In this document: piece after piece, positions 48,949 through 58,188 of the stretch
How positions within the stretch are numbered: the stretch's first letter is position 1
Layout of the letters: each line of letters opens with the position of its first letter
The notes under the pieces: generated by a model
Databases searched by the model: none
What the model was told of the DNA's origin: nothing
What the model saw: only the letters and a program-made list of their open reading frames with translations
NCBI GenBank assembly: GCA_004299705.1
Contig: SCQS01000020.1
Coordinates: 1-63,497, forward strand
Length of the DNA stretch: 63,497 nucleotides
Direction of reading: 5' to 3'
DNA from: Rhodanobacteraceae bacterium
GTDB taxonomy: Bacteria; Pseudomonadota; Gammaproteobacteria; Xanthomonadales; Rhodanobacteraceae
Translations under genes and position numbers: made by a program

Positions 48949-49977
48949 ATGACATCCAGAAAACCGGGCAAGAAAGGTGCGGCACGGCGCCCATTGCGCC
49001 CCGCCGGTTTGGCCAACGCGGGCGAGAGTGCGGCCCGGTTCTACTACAAGGGCAACCGCTACAAGCAACTGCGCGCCTTTGTCGCGATCGTCAAGCTCGG
49101 CACCCTGGCGCGTGCCGCGGAATCGCTGTTTCTGTCGGCGCCGTCGATCAGTCTCCAGCTGCAGGCACTGGAGCGGGAGCTGGGCGCGCAGCTGGTGGAG
49201 CGTGGGCGACGACGCATCGTCGTGACCCGCGCGGGCGAGGCTCTGTACGAGCAGGCGAAGCCGTTGGTCGAGGGGCTGGATGCGCTGGACACGCAGTTCC
49301 ACAGCGCCGTCGCGGGCCTGGGGGCGGGCGAGCTCACCATCGCGGCGGGGTCGTCGACGATCCAGTATCTGTTGCCGTCGCTGGTCGCGAGGTATCGGGA
49401 AAAATTCCCGGGCGTGCGCCTCCAGCTTGCCAACGTCACCGGCAAGGACGGCCTGGCGATGCTGCGTTCCAACGAGGTGGATTTCGCGGTGGGATCCATG
49501 CTGGACGAGCCACACGACATTACCTATCAGCCGTTCCGCCACTACGACCCCATGCTGATCCTCCCGATCGGGCACCCCCTGGCGACCAAGCCCGATCTGC
49601 ACCTCGCCGACTTGTCGCAGTTCGGACTGATCCTACCGCCGCACCGCCTGACGACCTACCGCCTGGTGGATCTGGTGTTCCAGCGGAACAAGGTTCCTTA
49701 CACCGTCGCGATCGAAGTGGGCGGATGGGAAGTGATCAAGCAGTACGTTGCGATGGGCCTCGGCATTTCCATCGTCACCAGCATCTGCCTGACGGACGCC
49801 GACAGCGAAAGGCTGGTCGCGCGCGACATGCAGGCGTGGTTTCCGCAGCGCAGCTACGGCGTGGTGATACGCAAGGGCAAGTATCTTTCAACCGAGGCGA
49901 GGGACTTCATGGCCATGGTCAAGCTTGGCATGCTCACGCATCGCGAACACGACGAACCCGGGGACTCGGAGCGTTGA
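48949..49977 (+). CDS. LysR-family transcriptional regulator, likely of aceBA
   Basis: DNA-binding regulator of 342 residues. A basic N-terminal extension of about 35 residues precedes the winged helix-turn-helix (LRAFVAIVKLGTLARAAESLFLSAPSISLQLQALERELGAQLVERGRRRIVVTRAGEAL). The effector-binding domain of the periplasmic-binding fold follows (GELTIAAGSSTIQYLLPSLVARYREKFPGV; NEVDFAVGSML; GLGISIVTSICL). Start ATG at 48949 is favoured by TGGA 6 nt upstream; an ATG at 48943 is equally in frame. Divergence from aceBA is the standard arrangement for a LysR regulator and its target. The ligand may be a glyoxylate-shunt metabolite; that is inference. CysB-like regulators have similar layouts. Confidence 0.88.
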   Translation: MTSRKPGKKGAARRPLRPAGLANAGESAARFYYKGNRYKQLRAFVAIVKLGTLARAAESLFLSAPSISLQLQALERELGAQLVERGRRRIVVTRAGEALYEQAKPLVEGLDALDTQFHSAVAGLGAGELTIAAGSSTIQYLLPSLVARYREKFPGVRLQLANVTGKDGLAMLRSNEVDFAVGSMLDEPHDITYQPFRHYDPMLILPIGHPLATKPDLHLADLSQFGLILPPHRLTTYRLVDLVFQRNKVPYTVAIEVGGWEVIKQYVAMGLGISIVTSICLTDADSERLVARDMQAWFPQRSYGVVIRKGKYLSTEARDFMAMVKLGMLTHREHDEPGDSER

Positions 49978-50057
49978 TCGAACCCCGTGCTTTGCCAAAA
50001 CGGTCGCACTGGCTGCTGCGCTACGGTGCTGTCTTGTCTGCAGCGCTGGCAAGAGCA

Positions 50058-51935
50058 TCAAATCGCGGATGACTCTTCGCTCATTCGCCGGTATATCGTG
50101 CTGCGACTGATGCCCAACTTGCGTGCAGCGGCCGTCACGTTGCCATCGCACGACGCGAGTGCGGCATCGATCGCATGCAACTCGATTGCGTGCAGATCTC
50201 CGGACGCGTGGGCCAGGGTCGCGGAAGCCGTGATGGATTGCCGCACCCTCAAATCGTGCGGCAAGTCTGCCTGCGAGAGGGTCGTCCCGGCATTCCCGAG
50301 TGCCATCAAGGTGCGCAACACGCTTATCAGTTGCCGGATGTTGCCAGGCCATGGCATCGACGCCAGTTCCCGCACCAAGTCATCGTCCAAATACATCGAC
50401 ATCTTCTCGGAGCCCAAAGCCTTCCAGAACCGGCTGATCAAGCCCGCGAGATCGGGCTGTTTGCACAGGGCCGGCAAGTGCAAAACGGACTGTGCAACGC
50501 GGTAATAGAGATCGGCACGAAACTCGCCGCACGCGACGGCGCAGCCGAGATCCCGATGCGTGGCGGCGATGACGCTGACGTCGATGGCAAATGCACGGCT
50601 CCCGCCCAGTGGCGTGACTTCGCGCTCCTGCAGCACGCGCAACAAACGGCTCTGCAAGGCCAACGGCATGTCGCCCAATTCATCGAGAAACAGCGTGCCA
50701 CCATCCGCCTGGCGCAGCAGACCCGGGGCCCCGTCGCGCTTGGCGCCCGTGAACGCGCCGGGGAGATACCCGAACAACTCGGATTCGATCAAGCTTTCCG
50801 GCAACGCTGCGCAGTTGACCGCGACGAATGGGGCCGCGGAACGCACGCCCCGCCTGTGCAGTTCACGCGCGACCACCTCCTTGCCGGTGCCGGTTTCACC
50901 CTGCAGCAGCAGCGGGATATCCGCATCCAGCAGTTTCACCACACGATCGAGCTCGGCGTCGAACTCTGTCGAGAAGACCGGACTCGTGGGTACGGATGCC
51001 GGCTTGGCACCCGGTTTCAGTGCGCGATTGGACAGGTAAGTACGACTCGGCAAATCGCGCCGCGCGTGCATCATCTTGCCGTCTTGGCAGCGCATGTCGC
51101 TGATGCCCCCGAACCGTGGCAGCGCCGACGCAAAAAGTTCGTGGTGACGTAGTTTCCCGAGTTCGCTCCAATCGATGCCCAGCAGTCGCAGCGCCCTGCG
51201 GTTGGCGGCTACAAGCTTGTGGTCCTCGAAGACGAGCATGCCCTCGCGGGCAGTACCCAACAGGTCCGGATCGCTCTGGATGCGTACGATGTCACCGCTG
51301 TCGAATTCGCTTTCGAACAGACGGTGTTCGATCTGCTCGACCGCGAGTTGCACCATGCCAAGCGCGAGCCGGTGATGTACCGAAGCCTCGCCGGAAAGAT
51401 CGAGCACCCCGACCACTTTGCCGTGCGGGTTGAGGATTGGCGTGGCCGAGCAGCTCAATACCTTGTGCGGCATGTAGTAATGCTCGGCGCCGAGCACCTC
51501 GACCGAACGGCGTTCGACAATGGCGGTGCCCACCGCGTTCGTGCCTGTCGCGGATTCCGTCCATGGCACACCCGGGCGCAGCGACACACGCGCAGCCTTG
51601 TCCAGGAAGTCCGCGCTGCCCAGCGCGTCCAGGATGAAACCATCTGGTGCGGCAAGAATCACGATGCTGTCCGCGCGATTGACGCCGGTATGCAGCGCCT
51701 CGAGTTCCGGCCGACACAGCTTGCGCAACTGCTCGTAGCGTTCCTGCATCACCCGCAAGGCGTGCTGCTCGACTGGCGTGACGCTGCGGTAATCGTTCGC
51801 GACAAGACCCATTTCGCGGCAACGCTGCCACGACGCCAGGATGGAGCCCGGCACAAGACCGCGCGGATCCGAACCGTCGTCGAAGAACAGATGACGCGCT
51901 TGCTTGATCGAATTGGACGGACTGGAGGGAGACAC
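50058..51935 (-). CDS. Sigma-54-dependent activator, AcoR-like (GAF-AAA-Fis)
   Basis: Enhancer-binding protein of 625 residues that opens sigma-54 promoters. The N-terminal half has a GAF-like sensor region (about 60-210; [40 protein letters not shown]) and a PAS-like part ([28 protein letters not shown]). The AAA+ domain has Walker [16 protein letters not shown], the sigma-54 loop [14 protein letters not shown] and Walker [15 protein letters not shown] Fis-type helix-turn-helix ends the protein ([20 protein letters not shown]). Start GTG at 51935 follows GAGG by 6 nt. It diverges from the aldehyde dehydrogenase gene, where a matching palindrome and a sigma-54 promoter are found. AcoR-type regulators respond to acetoin, alcohols or aldehydes. 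Confidence 0.92.
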   Translation of the reverse strand: MSPSSPSNSIKQARHLFFDDGSDPRGLVPGSILASWQRCREMGLVANDYRSVTPVEQHALRVMQERYEQLRKLCRPELEALHTGVNRADSIVILAAPDGFILDALGSADFLDKAARVSLRPGVPWTESATGTNAVGTAIVERRSVEVLGAEHYYMPHKVLSCSATPILNPHGKVVGVLDLSGEASVHHRLALGMVQLAVEQIEHRLFESEFDSGDIVRIQSDPDLLGTAREGMLVFEDHKLVAANRRALRLLGIDWSELGKLRHHELFASALPRFGGISDMRCQDGKMMHARRDLPSRTYLSNRALKPGAKPASVPTSPVFSTEFDAELDRVVKLLDADIPLLLQGETGTGKEVVARELHRRGVRSAAPFVAVNCAALPESLIESELFGYLPGAFTGAKRDGAPGLLRQADGGTLFLDELGDMPLALQSRLLRVLQEREVTPLGGSRAFAIDVSVIAATHRDLGCAVACGEFRADLYYRVAQSVLHLPALCKQPDLAGLISRFWKALGSEKMSMYLDDDLVRELASMPWPGNIRQLISVLRTLMALGNAGTTLSQADLPHDLRVRQSITASATLAHASGDLHAIELHAIDAALASCDGNVTAAARKLGISRSTIYRRMSEESSAI

Positions 51936-51948
51936 CAAATACCTCGAG

Positions 51949-51965
51949 TGTCGCAACTTGCGACA
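51949..51965. promoter_or_regulatory. Palindromic upstream activator site (AcoR-like regulator)
   Basis: TGTCGCAA-C-TTGCGACA is a perfect 8+8 palindrome. It lies 14 nt upstream of the regulator's GTG and about 165 nt upstream of the sigma-54 promoter of the dehydrogenase operon, a normal enhancer distance. It could serve both activation and autoregulation. Confidence 0.6.
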
Positions 51966-52129
51966 GTGCGTTGCAGGTACGTTTCAATACAAAACACATC
52001 GCGTGATGGAATGCAAGCTGCGTCCGTTGGTGAACGATGGTGCATGGCACAAATCAGGATTGCTCTTTTCAAGTCTGCAAGGGTATTTGTCGTAGACGCA
52101 CCGCAATATCCAGCGGCTCTTGAAGCGGT

Positions 52130-52145
52130 TGGCATGGTGCATGCT
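52130..52145 (+). promoter_or_regulatory. Sigma-54 promoter of the alcohol/aldehyde oxidation operon
   Basis: TGGCAT-GGTGC-ATGC matches TGGCAC-N5-TTGC at eight of ten fixed positions with the invariant GG and GC correctly spaced. It lies 38 nt before the aldehyde dehydrogenase ATG. The regulator encoded divergently has the sigma-54 contact loop. Confidence 0.6.
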
Positions 52146-52183
52146 CCAACAGGTTGCTCGTCGCCACCATCGGAGTACAGACC

Positions 52184-53704
52184 ATGACGAAACTGGAACA
52201 GCAACAGCTTGCGGTAAAGGTGCCTTTCAAGACGCGCTACGGCAATTACATCGGCGGCAAATGGGTGCCGCCCATCAGCGGCAAGTACTTCGAGAACGTC
52301 ACGCCGATCACTGGTCATGCCTTTTGTGAAGTTCCGCGATCGGACAAGGACGACATCGAGGCCGCATTGGACGCCGCGCACGCCGCCAAGGACGCCTGGG
52401 GCAAGACGTCGCATGCCGCGCGCGCGCGCATCCTCAGCCTGATCGCCGATCGCATGGAGCAGAACCTCGAGGTGCTGGCCCACGCGGACACCTGGGACAA
52501 CGGCAAGCCGATCCGCGAAACGCTGAATGCCGACGTGCCGTTGGCAATAGACCATTTTCGTTATTTCGCCGGATGCATTCGGGCGCAGGAAGGCACGCTC
52601 GATCAGATCGATGACGACATGGTGTCCTACCAGTTCCACGAGCCGCTGGGGGTGGTCGGTCAGATCATCCCCTGGAACTTTCCGCTGCTGATGGCTGCGT
52701 GGAAGCTGGCGCCGGCACTGGCAGCGGGCAATTGCGTGATACTGAAGCCGGCCGAACAGACGCCCGTGAGCATCCTGGTGTGGGCCGAGATCGTGGGCGA
52801 CCTGCTGCCGCCCGGCGTGCTCAATATCGTCAACGGCTTCGGTCTTGAGGCCGGCAAGCCGCTGGCATCCAGCAGCCGGATCGCCAAGATCGCGTTCACC
52901 GGGGAAACCACCACGGGACGGCTGATCCTGCAGTACGCCAGCCAGAACCTGATCCCGGCCACGGTGGAACTGGGTGGCAAATCACCGAATGTCTTTTTCG
53001 ATGACGTGGCGGCGAAGGACGACGATTTCTTCGACAAGGCCGTGGAAGGGTTCGTGCTGTTCGCGTTCAACCAAGGCGAAGTGTGCACCTGCCCAAGCCG
53101 AGCGCTGATCCAGGAATCGATCTTCGACAAGTTCATGGACCGCGCGATCAAGCGGGTCAACGCGATCAAGCAGGGCAACCCGCTCGATCCGTCGACGATG
53201 GTCGGCGCGCAGGCTTCCAGCGAGCAGATGGAGAAGATCCTTTCCTATCTCGACATCGGCAAGCAGGAAGGCGCCAAGGTATTGACTGGCGGCGAGCGGA
53301 ACGTGCTGGGTGGAGACCTCAAGGGCGGCTACTACGTCAAGCCCACCGTTTTCCAGGGCAACAACAAGATGCGCGTCTTCCAGGAAGAAATCTTTGGCCC
53401 GGTGGTTTCGGCGACCACCTTCAAGGACGACGACGAGGCGCTGGAACTCGCCAACGACACCTTGTACGGCTTGGGCGCCGGCGTGTGGAGCCGCGACGTC
53501 AACCGCTGCTACCGCATGGGGCGCGGCATCCAGGCCGGACGCGTGTGGACCAACTGCTACCACGCGTATCCGGCGGGTGCGACCTTTGGCGGCTACAAGC
53601 AGTCCGGCTACGGTCGCGAGACGCACAAGGTGATCCTCGAACACTACCAGCAGATCAAGAACATGCTGGTCAGCTACTCACCCAAGAAACTCGGATTTTT
53701 CTGA
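52184..53704 (+). CDS. NAD-dependent (acet)aldehyde dehydrogenase, ExaC/AcoD type
   Basis: Cytoplasmic aldehyde dehydrogenase, 506 residues, that would oxidise acetaldehyde to acetate. Motifs: [74 protein letters not shown], the general-base Glu in [16 protein letters not shown], and the catalytic Cys in [11 protein letters not shown], whose CTCPSR context is typical of the ExaC/AcoD/AldB group. ATG at 52184 follows GGAG by 8 nt. It is the first gene behind the sigma-54 promoter. DUF779 genes, one of which is found 4.5 kb downstream, are frequent companions of this group. Confidence 0.93.
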   Translation: MTKLEQQQLAVKVPFKTRYGNYIGGKWVPPISGKYFENVTPITGHAFCEVPRSDKDDIEAALDAAHAAKDAWGKTSHAARARILSLIADRMEQNLEVLAHADTWDNGKPIRETLNADVPLAIDHFRYFAGCIRAQEGTLDQIDDDMVSYQFHEPLGVVGQIIPWNFPLLMAAWKLAPALAAGNCVILKPAEQTPVSILVWAEIVGDLLPPGVLNIVNGFGLEAGKPLASSSRIAKIAFTGETTTGRLILQYASQNLIPATVELGGKSPNVFFDDVAAKDDDFFDKAVEGFVLFAFNQGEVCTCPSRALIQESIFDKFMDRAIKRVNAIKQGNPLDPSTMVGAQASSEQMEKILSYLDIGKQEGAKVLTGGERNVLGGDLKGGYYVKPTVFQGNNKMRVFQEEIFGPVVSATTFKDDDEALELANDTLYGLGAGVWSRDVNRCYRMGRGIQAGRVWTNCYHAYPAGATFGGYKQSGYGRETHKVILEHYQQIKNMLVSYSPKKLGFF

Positions 53705-53715
53705 TGCTCCCTCAT

Positions 53716-53808
53716 CCGCGGCCGCCTGGTGGCGGCCGCGGGTCTCCGATGCGCATGGATGCACCGGGCCTTGGCCCGGTTCCATCTACCGCGATGCCTT
53801 GGCATCGC
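53716..53808 (+). other. Three tandem hairpins between aldehyde dehydrogenase and porin genes
   Basis: Perfect stems, one after another: 53716-53726 with 53731-53741 (11 bp, CCGCGGCCGCC type, loop TGGT), ACCGGGCC/GGCCCGGT (53763-53780, loop TT) and GCGATGCC/GGCATCGC (53791-53808, loop TT). None is followed by a T tract. They probably act in mRNA processing or partial termination, setting different levels for the flanking genes. Confidence 0.7.
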
Positions 53809-53828
53809 CCCAACTGGGGAACGCACAC

Positions 53829-55046
53829 ATGAAGCAACGTTTCGTAAAGAGAAACTCCTCGTGCCGTCAGGCTGCTTCATTGCGGCGGCGCTACTTGGTC
53901 GTTGCGCTCGGATTGGCGGCGGCCTGTCCCCTGGCAGCCAACGCCACTTCATTCAGCGCCAATGGCTTCACGGTGGACATCAGCGGGTTCGCCAACGCCT
54001 TTTACACGGTCACGAGTTGTTCCGACAACTCGGTTGGTGGTTTGGCGCTGGCGGGTGAAACACTGGGTTGCGGCGGTCAGAAGGATCGCACCACCATCGG
54101 CAACGGATTGCTGCCCAACGAACTGATCACCAAGGTCACCACGACCCAGGATGGCATCGACATAGGCGCGGAACTCGGACTCGGGGTACCCATCGCCACT
54201 TCGTCGGCGATCGGCCAGAACAGCCAGGTCGACGTGCGACAGGCCTACTTCACACTCGGTACCGCCAGCTTCGGAACCGTCAAGCTGGGTCGCGACTACG
54301 GTATCTTCGGCGCCAACGCGATCCTCAACGACATGACCCTGCTCGGCACCGGCATGCCGGTGCAGGCGACCCAGCGCGGCCGCGTGTCGCTGGGCCACAT
54401 CGGCGCGGGTTACACCTATCTGGGCACCTACAGCCAGATCACCTACACCTCGCCGGCGATGTCCGGCTTCACCTTCACCGGCGGTGTCGTCAGTCCGGTC
54501 GGCACCAGTCTGTCCGCCGTTGCCTACGACTCGCGCACCGATCCGCAGATCCAGTTGCAGCTTGCGTACTCGAACGGCCCTTTCAAGGGCTGGATTGGCG
54601 GCAAGACCCAGAAATTTTACGCGCCGGCCGGCTCCGGGGTTCAGGACTTCACGATGTCCGCAGGTGAGATCGGCGCGCTGGTCAAGCTCGGCGGGTTCAC
54701 CTTGCTCGCCAACGTGCAGGCTGGCCGCGGCTTGGGCATTCTGAGTGATGGTGACCAGGGGCCAGTGAAGGGTGTGAACTATCTGCTGCAAGGCACTTAT
54801 CAGGTGACGCCCAAGTTCAAGCTCGGCTTGAGTGGCGGCGTCGATCGCAACAGCAACAACAATTTCTTCAACCGGACTTACAACGCCAGCTTCAAGTCCA
54901 ACGCCAACATCACGGCGGGTGCCTACTACGCGCTGACCAAGAGTGTGACGCTCGACGTCGAGATCAGCCAGACCCGTTCCAAGGACTACCTCGGCAACAG
55001 CGAGCACATGAACGGCCTGTCCGCCGGCGGCATCGTTTTCTTCTGA
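53829..55046 (+). CDS. Gram-negative-type porin
   Basis: Outer-membrane beta-barrel porin of 405 residues. A signal peptide (RYLVVALGLAAACPLAANA) precedes ATSFSANGFTVDISGFANAFY, then alternating strands. It includes the porin blocks QAYFTLGTASFGTVKLGRDYGIFG and GRVSLGHIGAGYTYLGTYSQITYTSP, and ends in the aromatic AGGIVFF needed for BAM insertion. ATG at 53829. Lying between an aldehyde dehydrogenase and a quinoprotein alcohol dehydrogenase, it likely admits the alcohol substrate or a metal complex to the periplasm. The real cargo is unknown. Confidence 0.88.
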   Translation: MKQRFVKRNSSCRQAASLRRRYLVVALGLAAACPLAANATSFSANGFTVDISGFANAFYTVTSCSDNSVGGLALAGETLGCGGQKDRTTIGNGLLPNELITKVTTTQDGIDIGAELGLGVPIATSSAIGQNSQVDVRQAYFTLGTASFGTVKLGRDYGIFGANAILNDMTLLGTGMPVQATQRGRVSLGHIGAGYTYLGTYSQITYTSPAMSGFTFTGGVVSPVGTSLSAVAYDSRTDPQIQLQLAYSNGPFKGWIGGKTQKFYAPAGSGVQDFTMSAGEIGALVKLGGFTLLANVQAGRGLGILSDGDQGPVKGVNYLLQGTYQVTPKFKLGLSGGVDRNSNNNFFNRTYNASFKSNANITAGAYYALTKSVTLDVEISQTRSKDYLGNSEHMNGLSAGGIVFF

Positions 55047-55078
55047 TCCATGCGACCCACCTGTTCCAGGAGACTCCC

Positions 55079-56788
55079 ATGACAACCGTAAAAGCATTTT
55101 GCAAGACCGCACTTTGCACTGCGATCGTGGCCGCGATGAGCGCCGCTGCCTTCGCTGCGACGCCTTCGTACCCAACCGTTACCCAGGCCACGCTGGACAA
55201 CGCAGCCAGCAACAACGGTTGGTTGATGTACCGCCGCGACTACACCAGCAATGGCTACGCGCCATTCAAGGACATCAACACCAGCAACGTGGCGAACCTC
55301 AAGGAGGTGTGGAGCTACGTCAATCCCATCAACGATCAAGGCTACGAATCGCCGCCGATCGTCAATGGCGACTACATGTTCGTGACCACGCCCAAGGACG
55401 AATTGCTGGCGTTCGAGGCCACCTCCGGCAAGCTGCTGTGGAAATACACGAAGAACCTTTCCGACACCGGCCTCAAGACGGTCTGCTGTGACGTCGTCAA
55501 TCGTGGCGTGGCGTTGTACGGAGACAAGGTTTACATGGCGACACTGGACAACTACGTGGTGGCGCTGAACGCCAAGACCGGCAAGGTCGTGTGGCAGAAG
55601 CAACTGATCGCACCGGATATCGGTTACGCGATGACGCTGGCGCCTCTGACGGTCAAGGACAAGGTGATCGTGGGCGTGTCGGGCGGCGAGTACGGTGCCC
55701 GCGGTTTCATCGAGGCGCTCAACGCCAAGACCGGCAAGGAGGTCTGGAAGACCTACACGATCCCGGCACCGAATCAGCCGGGCGGCAACACCTGGCCCAA
55801 GGGTGCATACAAGACCGGCGGCGGTGGCGCGTGGCTCACGGGCACCTACGATGCCGCCACCAACACGTTGTTCTGGGGCGTCGGCAACCCGGGGCCGTGG
55901 CTGGCGACCTTGCGTCCCGGCAAGAACCTTTACACCGATTCCGTGATCGCGATGAACCCCGCCACCGGCAAGATCAAATGGCACTATCAGTACACGCCGA
56001 ACGACACCTGGGACTACGATGGCGTGAACGAAACCGTGATGACGAACATCGACTACCAGGGCAAGCACTACAAGGCACTGGTGACGGCGAGCCGCAACGG
56101 CTGGTTCTACGCGATCGATCGCGTCAACGGCAAGCTGATCTATGCCAAGCCGTTCGTCACCGCAACCTCGGTCAACGGCATCAAGGACGGCCAGATGACC
56201 ACCGATGACGCGCTGCGCCCGGCCGTCGGCAAGCAGGTGTTCACCTGCCCGAGCTTCCTTGGTGGCAAGAACTGGTGGCCGATTTCGGTGGACCCCGAGA
56301 CCCACATGGCATACGTGCCCGCCATGCACACCTGCATGACGATCTCTGGCACCACGGTTGCCTACAAGGCTGGCTTGCCGTTCCTCGGCGAGAAGTTCAA
56401 CGTGATGGCCGACCCGAAGTTCCCGAACCAATGGGGTGACGTGATCGCAATCGACCTCAACACGGGCGACCAGGCTTGGCATTTCCCGTCCGCACTGCCG
56501 TGGAACGACGGCATGGTGAGCACGGCCGGCGGCCTGGTCTTTTCGGGCAGCGCGGATGGTTATCTGTACGCGTTCGATGCCAAGACCGGCAAGGTGCTGT
56601 GGAAGAGCCCCAAGATGACTTCCGGCATCATCGGCGTGCCCACCACATGGAAGGTCGATGGCAAGCAATACGTGTCGCTGTGGGCCGGGTGGGGTGGCGC
56701 CACGCCGATCTGGGGCGGTGACATGGCCAAGGATCCCGCGGTGAAGGATATTCCACGCGGTGGCCATCTGTACGTGTTCTCGCTGTGA
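55079..56788 (+). CDS. PQQ-dependent alcohol dehydrogenase, predicted lanthanide type
   Basis: Periplasmic quinoprotein that oxidises primary alcohols and passes electrons to cytochrome c. The 569-residue product has a Sec signal (cleavage near AAAFA, residue 26) and an eight-bladed propeller with repeated W-docking motifs (LLWKY, VVWQK, EVWKT, VLWKS). The vicinal disulfide pair is Cys136-Cys137 (TVCCDVV). Metal ligands are Glu204 (SGGEYG) and Asn270 (GVGNPGPW). The catalytic Asp312 is followed by Tyr313-Asp314 in TWDYDG; the extra Asp two residues on is the known mark of lanthanide-dependent XoxF/PedH enzymes, where calcium enzymes have Ala, Ser or Thr. The length is shorter than XoxF (about 600), closer to ExaA-like ethanol enzymes. 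No pqq biosynthesis gene is in the window. Confidence 0.93.
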   Translation: MTTVKAFCKTALCTAIVAAMSAAAFAATPSYPTVTQATLDNAASNNGWLMYRRDYTSNGYAPFKDINTSNVANLKEVWSYVNPINDQGYESPPIVNGDYMFVTTPKDELLAFEATSGKLLWKYTKNLSDTGLKTVCCDVVNRGVALYGDKVYMATLDNYVVALNAKTGKVVWQKQLIAPDIGYAMTLAPLTVKDKVIVGVSGGEYGARGFIEALNAKTGKEVWKTYTIPAPNQPGGNTWPKGAYKTGGGGAWLTGTYDAATNTLFWGVGNPGPWLATLRPGKNLYTDSVIAMNPATGKIKWHYQYTPNDTWDYDGVNETVMTNIDYQGKHYKALVTASRNGWFYAIDRVNGKLIYAKPFVTATSVNGIKDGQMTTDDALRPAVGKQVFTCPSFLGGKNWWPISVDPETHMAYVPAMHTCMTISGTTVAYKAGLPFLGEKFNVMADPKFPNQWGDVIAIDLNTGDQAWHFPSALPWNDGMVSTAGGLVFSGSADGYLYAFDAKTGKVLWKSPKMTSGIIGVPTTWKVDGKQYVSLWAGWGGATPIWGGDMAKDPAVKDIPRGGHLYVFSL

Positions 56789-56802
56789 GGGATGAAGGGG
56801 CG

Positions 56803-57984
56803 ATGATCCGATCAACCTCCAAGCTGGCCATCCGCTGCGCATCGTTGGTCGCGGTTGCCGCCGTACTTTTGTACGGCGGCGCCGCGGCGGCGGCGGAACT
56901 TTCCGTATGCATCGACACGAGCAACCCGATGGCGGCAATCGAGACGCACCTCGCCCATGCGGTCGCCGTGCACGAACATGCCTCCCTGCGTGTGCATCAT
57001 TTCGACAGCGGCGAGGGCGACGAGCCCTATGACCTGAAGGATTTTGCCAAGCTGGCGAATGACAGCTGCGCGCTGGTGCTGGGTTTCCCGATCGACACGG
57101 ATGCCGTCAAGGTGGATCTGGGTGGGCTGCATGCCAGTGCGCCGTACGCGCATACGGGGTTCGCGCTGGTGACGCCACGGGACAGCAAGGCCACGACGCT
57201 GGAACAGTTGCCACATGGCAGCAAGGTGGAGGTGACCTATCTCACAACGCCGAACATCTATTTCGTCGAGCATCCCGATCTCATTGCGGGCGTTGCGCTG
57301 AATACCGATGATGCGCTGAAGGTATTGACTTCGGGCCAGGTCGATGCCGCGATACTGTGGCAGCCCGCGGTGTCCCGGTATCTGGCGGAACACCGCCTTG
57401 AAAACCGTTACACCGCGCATCCGCTGCGGTTGGTGCACGCCAACTTCAATCTGGTGGCGCTGTATGCCAGCCAGCATGCGCCGGCGGCCGCGGCTTTCGA
57501 CAAATCCATCGTGGCGATGCAGGCTTCGGGAGCGTTGCGGCGCATACTTGCGCCCTACGTCGAGGCGGGTGCGCTGCCCGCATCCAAAGGCACCGCAGCA
57601 GCGGACGATCCCCCGGCCAGCGCGGATTCGTCGGCGCACTCCGCAAAAGCAGCCTTGTACACCCAGGCCCAGGCCACGGCCGGCAAGCAGAAATTTCTCG
57701 ACGACTGCGCGCTATGTCATGGCAAACAACTGGAAGGATTCGTTGGCCCGGCGTTGAAAGGCAAGCACTTCGCGCCCGCCAAGGCGGACTATCACGTCAG
57801 CGACATCTTTGCCATCGTGTCGAAGAACATGCCGGCAAGTGATCCTGGCAGCCTGGACCACCAGACTTACGTCGAAATCATGGCTTTCTTGTTGCAGGAG
57901 AACGGCTACCCGGCCGGCAGCAAGGCGCTGACCTTCGAGGAGGCCGAACATTCACAGGTGCTGTTTGTTTCACCCGGCAAGTGA
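56803..57984 (+). CDS. Fusion of MxaJ/XoxJ-like periplasmic binding protein and cytochrome c
   Basis: Exported 393-residue protein. The start is ATG at 56803 after AAGGGG; an in-frame GTG at 56785 is weaker. After a signal peptide (ASLVAVAAVLLYGGAAAAA), residues 35-265 form a type II periplasmic-binding fold (ELSVCIDTSNPM, YDLKDFAKLANDSCALVLGFPIDTDAV, GFALVTPRDS, VDAAILWQPAVSRYL) like MoxJ/XoxJ. A linker rich in Ala/Ser leads to a class I cytochrome c domain: heme motif Cys302-x-x-Cys305-His306 (CALCHG) and a likely Met ligand Met343 in SKNMP. It directly follows the alcohol dehydrogenase (14 nt), so it is probably its dedicated electron acceptor joined to its maturation partner. Confidence 0.88.
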   Translation: MIRSTSKLAIRCASLVAVAAVLLYGGAAAAAELSVCIDTSNPMAAIETHLAHAVAVHEHASLRVHHFDSGEGDEPYDLKDFAKLANDSCALVLGFPIDTDAVKVDLGGLHASAPYAHTGFALVTPRDSKATTLEQLPHGSKVEVTYLTTPNIYFVEHPDLIAGVALNTDDALKVLTSGQVDAAILWQPAVSRYLAEHRLENRYTAHPLRLVHANFNLVALYASQHAPAAAAFDKSIVAMQASGALRRILAPYVEAGALPASKGTAAADDPPASADSSAHSAKAALYTQAQATAGKQKFLDDCALCHGKQLEGFVGPALKGKHFAPAKADYHVSDIFAIVSKNMPASDPGSLDHQTYVEIMAFLLQENGYPAGSKALTFEEAEHSQVLFVSPGK

Positions 57985-58188
57985 CCGACACGAGAGTATC
58001 GCCGCTTGCGCCCGCTCGATGCTTGCCGGATCCACGCGCAACGCCGGATTGCGCGGCCATTGGACATGGTGGTTCCCCGCACACCCATGTCCAAGGCATA
58101 ACCTCGCTGGTCTCCTGTGCAAGGATCCGGCGCTCTCCGTTTGGGGGAGACTTGACTGGCTGATGTGATTGGATGGAGTCAAATCATC

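Noticed and set aside
54068-54667. Plus-strand frames of 60-300 codons in the porin and dehydrogenase region in other frames
   Set aside because: Out-of-frame shadows, Arg/Gly/His-rich, without binding sites or motifs.
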